From NCBI GenBank assembly GCA_943324925.2, contig CALPNL020000087.1, positions 1 through 7,889 of the forward strand: 7,889 nt of DNA, read 5' to 3'. This DNA comes from Chitinophaga pinensis (GTDB taxonomy: Bacteria; Bacteroidota; Bacteroidia; Flavobacteriales; Flavobacteriaceae). Positions 4,965 to 7,889 of the stretch are shown in pieces. The position numbers were made by a program, and so were the translations under genes. The notes under the pieces are model-generated. The model searched no databases, was not told the DNA's origin, and saw only the letters and a list, made by a program, of their open reading frames with translations. Each line of letters opens with the position of its first letter. Position 1 is the first letter of the stretch.

Positions 4965-7185
4965 GAAAAACAATTTCAAATTACAACCAAATTGTAGACG
5001 ATTTTATAATCTATCTACTCTTAATCTATTACCTGCTCTCTTTATTCTAGTCTCGTTAGGTACTTTTTCACAAGAAACCAAAAAGGACACGACAAAGATC
5101 AATGAGTTAGATGCCGTTTTAATTTCGGCAATTCGCATTGATTCAAAAACCCCTGTTACCTTCACTAATTTGACTAAAAAAGAAATTAAAACTAGAAATT
5201 TAGGACAGGACATCCCCATTTTAATGAATTATTTGCCGTCGGTAGTTACCACTTCAGATGCTGGAAATGGTATAGGTTATACTGGAATCCGTGTTCGTGG
5301 AAGTGATGCTACTCGAGTAAATATTACTATCAATGGCATCCCCTATAACGATTCAGAAAGCCAAGGGACTTATTGGGTGAACATGCCCGATTTTGCTTCC
5401 TCACTAGAAAGTGTTCAATTACAACGTGGGGTAGGGTCGTCAACAAATGGATCTGGAGCTTTTGGAGCAAGTTTAAATATGCTTACCGATTACTACTCAA
5501 AAACGAGCAGCGGAGAAATTTCCAATTCTGGAGGTAGTTTTAATTCGAGTAAAAGTACCGTTAAATTTAGCACCGGATTGATGAATTCCGAATTAGATTC
5601 AGCACAAGGTTTTGAAATTGCAGGCCGTATGTCGGTTTTAAAATCTGATGGTTATATTGATCGCGCAAGTTCCGATTTAAAATCTTACTTTTTACAAGGG
5701 ACCTACGTTGGAAAAAACACCTTAATTAAAGCATTAGTATTTGGGGGTAAAGAAAAAACATATCAATCTTGGAATGGGATTGATGCTACCACTTTAGAAA
5801 GCGAAAGGACTTTTAATTCCTCAGGAATGTATACTGATCAGTTTGGAAAGATTCGTTTTTATGAAAATGAAACCGACAACTACCAGCAAGATCATTATCA
5901 ATTGCATTGGAATGAAAAAATTTCTAATAAATGGAACACCAATCTAGCGGTTCATTATACTAAAGGGAAAGGATATTTTGAAAACTATATGGAAGATGCT
6001 ACTTTCGCCGACTATGGGTTATTACCTGTTGGTACTGAAGTTTCAACCGATTTAATTCGTCAAAAATGGTTGGATAATGATTTTTACGGAACTACTTTTT
6101 CATCCAATTACAAAGAGGAAAAGTTAAATTTAGTTATTGGTGGTGCTTATAATAAATATGAAGGAGGTCATTTTGGAAAAGTAATTTGGGCTCGATTTGC
6201 TTCTCAAAGTGAATTAGGAGATCGTTATTATGATGATTTTGCCACTAAAACAGATGGGAATTTATTTGTGAAAGCGAACTTCCAATTATCAGAAAAAATT
6301 AGTCTTTATGGTGATTTGCAAATTAGGAATGTACATTATAAAGCCAATAGTTTAGAAACAGGAGTGGTGAATGATAATTTTAATTTTTTCAATCCAAAGG
6401 CAGGATTTAACTATGATATAAATTCAAAAAACTCGATTTATTTTTCTTTTGCTAGAGCCAACAGAGAGCCAAACCGTGATGATTATACTAGTGGAACACC
6501 AAAGCCAGAGCAATTAAATGATTTTGAATTAGGATGGCGCTTGTCAGCTGAAAAAGCAAAATTAAATGTTACCGCTTATTATATGAAATATAAAAACCAA
6601 CTTGTTTTAACTGGAGCTCTAAATGAGGTAGGCGCACCGTTAAGAGAAAATGTTGGAGATAGTTACCGTTTAGGATTGGAGCTTGACGCCAACATTTATC
6701 TTTCAAATAAATGGTTGCTTCGCCCAAATATCGCTTTAAGCAATAATAAAAATCAAGATTATTATTTTCAAAAAGACGGCAATCTAATTAATTATGGCAA
6801 TACCAATATTGCTTTTTCGCCCAACATTGTGGCAGGGAACGGCGTAACATTTGCGCCAAGCGAAAAACTACAATTTAGTGTGCTATCTAAATTTGTAGGC
6901 AAACAATTTATGGGAAATATTGATTCTGCAAGCTCAGAATTGCCAAGTTATTTTGTAAACGACTTGAATGTATCCTATGAAATTCAACCTAAGAATGTAT
7001 TTAAATCGGTTTTATTTTCGATGTTGGTGAATAACTTGTTCAATACAAAGTACGTTTCAAATGGTTATTATTACACTTATGATGACACTTGGACAAATCC
7101 TGGAAGTACAATTACATTAGATGGAGCGGGGTATTATCCTCAAGCGGGAATAAATTTCTTAGCCGGGATTACGATGAAATTTTAA
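4963..7185 (+). CDS. TonB-dependent outer-membrane receptor, probably for thiamine
   Basis: A 22-stranded outer-membrane barrel energised by TonB/ExbBD that imports a scarce ligand into the periplasm. From this start the protein has 740 residues, a normal receptor length. A signal peptide with the hydrophobic core LLPALFILVSLGTFSQ ends near residue 36. A TonB-box-like stretch (ELDAVLISA) follows near 48-56, and then the plug domain, with LPSVVTT, GIRVRGSDATRVNITINGIP, and SSLESVQLQRGVGSSTNGSGAFGASLNM-type plug-end sequence. The rest is barrel, rich in alternating aromatic strands, and the protein ends in phenylalanine (GITMKF) as expected for outer-membrane insertion. The same frame is open from an ATG at 4903, but I prefer 4963 because it gives a standard signal peptide; the longer form would put a second hydrophobic stretch in front. 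The TPP riboswitch upstream points to thiamine or a related compound as ligand. The stop overlaps that of the opposing lipoprotein gene. Confidence 0.93.
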   Translation: MKNNFKLQPNCRRFYNLSTLNLLPALFILVSLGTFSQETKKDTTKINELDAVLISAIRIDSKTPVTFTNLTKKEIKTRNLGQDIPILMNYLPSVVTTSDAGNGIGYTGIRVRGSDATRVNITINGIPYNDSESQGTYWVNMPDFASSLESVQLQRGVGSSTNGSGAFGASLNMLTDYYSKTSSGEISNSGGSFNSSKSTVKFSTGLMNSELDSAQGFEIAGRMSVLKSDGYIDRASSDLKSYFLQGTYVGKNTLIKALVFGGKEKTYQSWNGIDATTLESERTFNSSGMYTDQFGKIRFYENETDNYQQDHYQLHWNEKISNKWNTNLAVHYTKGKGYFENYMEDATFADYGLLPVGTEVSTDLIRQKWLDNDFYGTTFSSNYKEEKLNLVIGGAYNKYEGGHFGKVIWARFASQSELGDRYYDDFATKTDGNLFVKANFQLSEKISLYGDLQIRNVHYKANSLETGVVNDNFNFFNPKAGFNYDINSKNSIYFSFARANREPNRDDYTSGTPKPEQLNDFELGWRLSAEKAKLNVTAYYMKYKNQLVLTGALNEVGAPLRENVGDSYRLGLELDANIYLSNKWLLRPNIALSNNKNQDYYFQKDGNLINYGNTNIAFSPNIVAGNGVTFAPSEKLQFSVLSKFVGKQFMGNIDSASSELPSYFVNDLNVSYEIQPKNVFKSVLFSMLVNNLFNTKYVSNGYYYTYDDTWTNPGSTITLDGAGYYPQAGINFLAGITMKF

Positions 7186-7598
7186 TTGTATACTCTAATA
7201 ATTGGGCCTGTAGTTTCTACACGATAAGGTTTCATTGGATATTCTTTACCCGGACTTTGTCCTGTAAATAGGTTGTATTCGGCATTATCGCAATTGCATT
7301 TTGCATTTATTCCATTTACAAACATGGTTGAGCAAGCGCTCAAAGCTTGGTTTGGGCATGCGGCGTCATAGGCCACATAAGCAGTGCCAGTAGTATTAAA
7401 AACGATAATTCCTCGGGCCCCAGCATTAGGAATATACATGCCATTACTTACAAATTTCAGGCTATTGTAAGTAGGCAAATCGGTGTTGATATTAATTGAA
7501 AAACTATAATTTGGAATGTAAGGGTTGCTATTATTGTATTGATCGTTACTGCAATTGCAAAAAATAAGTATCAAAAGAATAAAGAGGTATTTTTTCAT
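7182..7598 (-). CDS. Small lipoprotein with degenerate Rieske-like domain
   Basis: The 138-residue product begins with MKKYLFILLILIF and then CNCSNDQ, a lipoprotein signal; the lipidated cysteine is probably Cys16 (Cys14 is possible), giving an envelope lipoprotein. The mature part reads like a Rieske fold. GIIVFNTTGTAYVAYDAACP (63-82) resembles the strand leading to the first ligand loop, and CNCDNAEYNLFTGQ (101-114) resembles CPCHGSxFdlxtG. PGKEYPMKPYRVE and GPIIRVYN match the closing strands. Both ligand histidines are missing: CxH is CPN (81-83) and CxxH is CNCD (101-104). A [2Fe-2S] cluster is therefore unlikely in the usual form. Cys81, Cys89, Cys101 and Cys103 remain and could form disulfides. 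The gene converges on the receptor gene with a 4-base overlap at the stops. Function unknown. Confidence 0.82.
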   Translation of the reverse strand: MKKYLFILLILIFCNCSNDQYNNSNPYIPNYSFSININTDLPTYNSLKFVSNGMYIPNAGARGIIVFNTTGTAYVAYDAACPNQALSACSTMFVNGINAKCNCDNAEYNLFTGQSPGKEYPMKPYRVETTGPIIRVYN

Positions 7599-7628
7599 AT
7601 TGAAATTTTATTAAAAGAATAGTGGTAA

Positions 7629-7636
7629 CAAATTTA
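7629..7636 (-). promoter_or_regulatory. Predicted -7 box of the Rieske-like lipoprotein gene
   Basis: On the minus strand this reads TAAATTTG, an exact TAnnTTTG match, 30 bases upstream of the lipoprotein ATG. That is nearly the same box and spacing as in front of ahcY. No good TTG -33 element is seen at the usual distance. Confidence 0.45.
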
Positions 7637-7678
7637 AATTATTTAACTTTGAATTATATATGATTTACATATATTTAT

Positions 7679-7707
7679 TTGATTAAAAAAAATAACAACT
7701 ATCTTTG
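7679..7707 (+). promoter_or_regulatory. Predicted greA promoter (-33 TTG, -7 TATCTTTG)
   Basis: TTG at 7679-7681 and TATCTTTG at 7700-7707 are separated by 18 bases, matching the Bacteroidetes primary-sigma consensus TTG-N17-23-TAnnTTTG. It is the only promoter in the window with both elements. Initiation would be expected near 7711-7714, giving a leader of about 50 nucleotides before the greA ATG. Confidence 0.7.
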
Positions 7708-7711
7708 TAAA

Positions 7712-7739
7712 AAGAAATCCCGTCCCGATGGGATTTTTT
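7712..7739 (+). terminator. Terminator-like hairpin at the 5' end of the greA leader
   Basis: AAATCCC (7715-7721) pairs with GGGATTT (7730-7736) around an 8-base loop. The stem can extend outward through one G-U and two A-U pairs, and six T residues (7734-7739) follow the GGGA. This is the shape of an intrinsic terminator. It could end readthrough from the receptor gene, but it lies directly after the greA promoter. It would therefore be the first thing transcribed into the greA leader, as an attenuator or a stabilising 5' hairpin. Confidence 0.6.
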
Positions 7740-7763
7740 CTATTTTATATAAATGATTAAATT

Positions 7764-7889
7764 ATGAGTGAAGTATCTTATTATACGGCTGAAGGATTAA
7801 AGAAATTAAGAGAGGAATTAGACCATTTGAAGAGTGTTTTGAGACCAAAAGCATCTCAAGATATTGCTGACGCAAGGGATAAAGGCGAT
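7764..7889 (+). CDS. greA: Transcription elongation factor GreA, N-terminal part (cut by window edge)
   Basis: GreA inserts its coiled coil into the secondary channel of RNA polymerase and stimulates cleavage of backtracked RNA, rescuing stalled complexes. Only 42 of the usual ~158 codons are inside the window. They read MSEVSYYTAEGLKKLREELD, then HLKSVLRPKASQDIADARDKGD, which matches the first helix of the GreA coiled coil: the pattern LxxLxxELxxLKxxxRP followed by IxxARxxGD is characteristic. The start at 7764 fits the family N-terminus. The last base of the window completes a codon, so the frame continues past the edge. It has its own promoter and a hairpin-bearing leader. Confidence 0.95.
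   Translation, partial: MSEVSYYTAEGLKKLREELDHLKSVLRPKASQDIADARDKGD

Noticed and set aside
7089..7271. Short plus-strand open frame of 60 codons across the receptor end
   Set aside because: It overlaps the receptor's end in another frame and the antisense of the lipoprotein gene, has no recognisable features, and both overlapped genes are well supported.

Overview
The window looks like chromosomal DNA of a flavobacterium (Bacteroidetes, Flavobacterium or a close relative). The evidence is AT-rich sequence, starts without Shine-Dalgarno sites, TAnnTTTG-type -7 promoter boxes, a TPP-riboswitch/TonB-receptor pair, a DUF4301 domain (a mainly Bacteroidetes family) and a REP-like intergenic hairpin of a kind I recall from flavobacterial genomes. 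All genes look intact except the two cut by the window edges. I see no insertion sequence, prophage, CRISPR array, tRNA or rRNA.

Layout. (1) 1-708, minus strand: N-terminal half of ahcY (S-adenosylhomocysteine hydrolase), cut at the left edge. (2) 709-978: 270-bp divergent spacer with an ahcY -7 box and a REP-like imperfect palindrome. (3) 979-4740, plus strand: a compact four-gene cluster, probably one operon. It encodes an Sfp-type phosphopantetheinyl transferase, a PnuC-family vitamin transporter, a 705-aa fusion of a NadR-like nucleoside kinase with DUF4301, and the ribosome-rescue hydrolase ArfB. (4) 4782-7185, plus strand: promoter, TPP riboswitch and a TonB-dependent receptor, most likely for thiamine. 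(5) 7182-7598, minus strand: a small lipoprotein with a degenerate Rieske-like domain, whose stop codon overlaps the receptor's stop tail to tail. (6) 7599-7763: intergenic region with a lipoprotein -7 box on one strand and, on the other, a strong greA promoter followed at once by a terminator-like hairpin. (7) 7764-7889: start of greA, cut at the right edge.

How the parts may work together. A PnuC-type facilitator and a NadR-like kinase form a transport-and-trap pair: the vitamin enters by facilitated diffusion and is phosphorylated inside. The default reading is nicotinamide riboside. However, the next transcription unit is a TPP-riboswitch-controlled outer-membrane receptor, and PnuC-family thiamine transporters (PnuT) are known next to such receptors in Bacteroidetes, so the pair could serve thiamine. 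The most interesting points are the kinase-DUF4301 fusion, the receptor leader in which a hairpin covers the start codon and competes with an alternative pairing, the Rieske-like lipoprotein that lacks both ligand histidines, and the hairpin at the predicted 5' end of greA mRNA.
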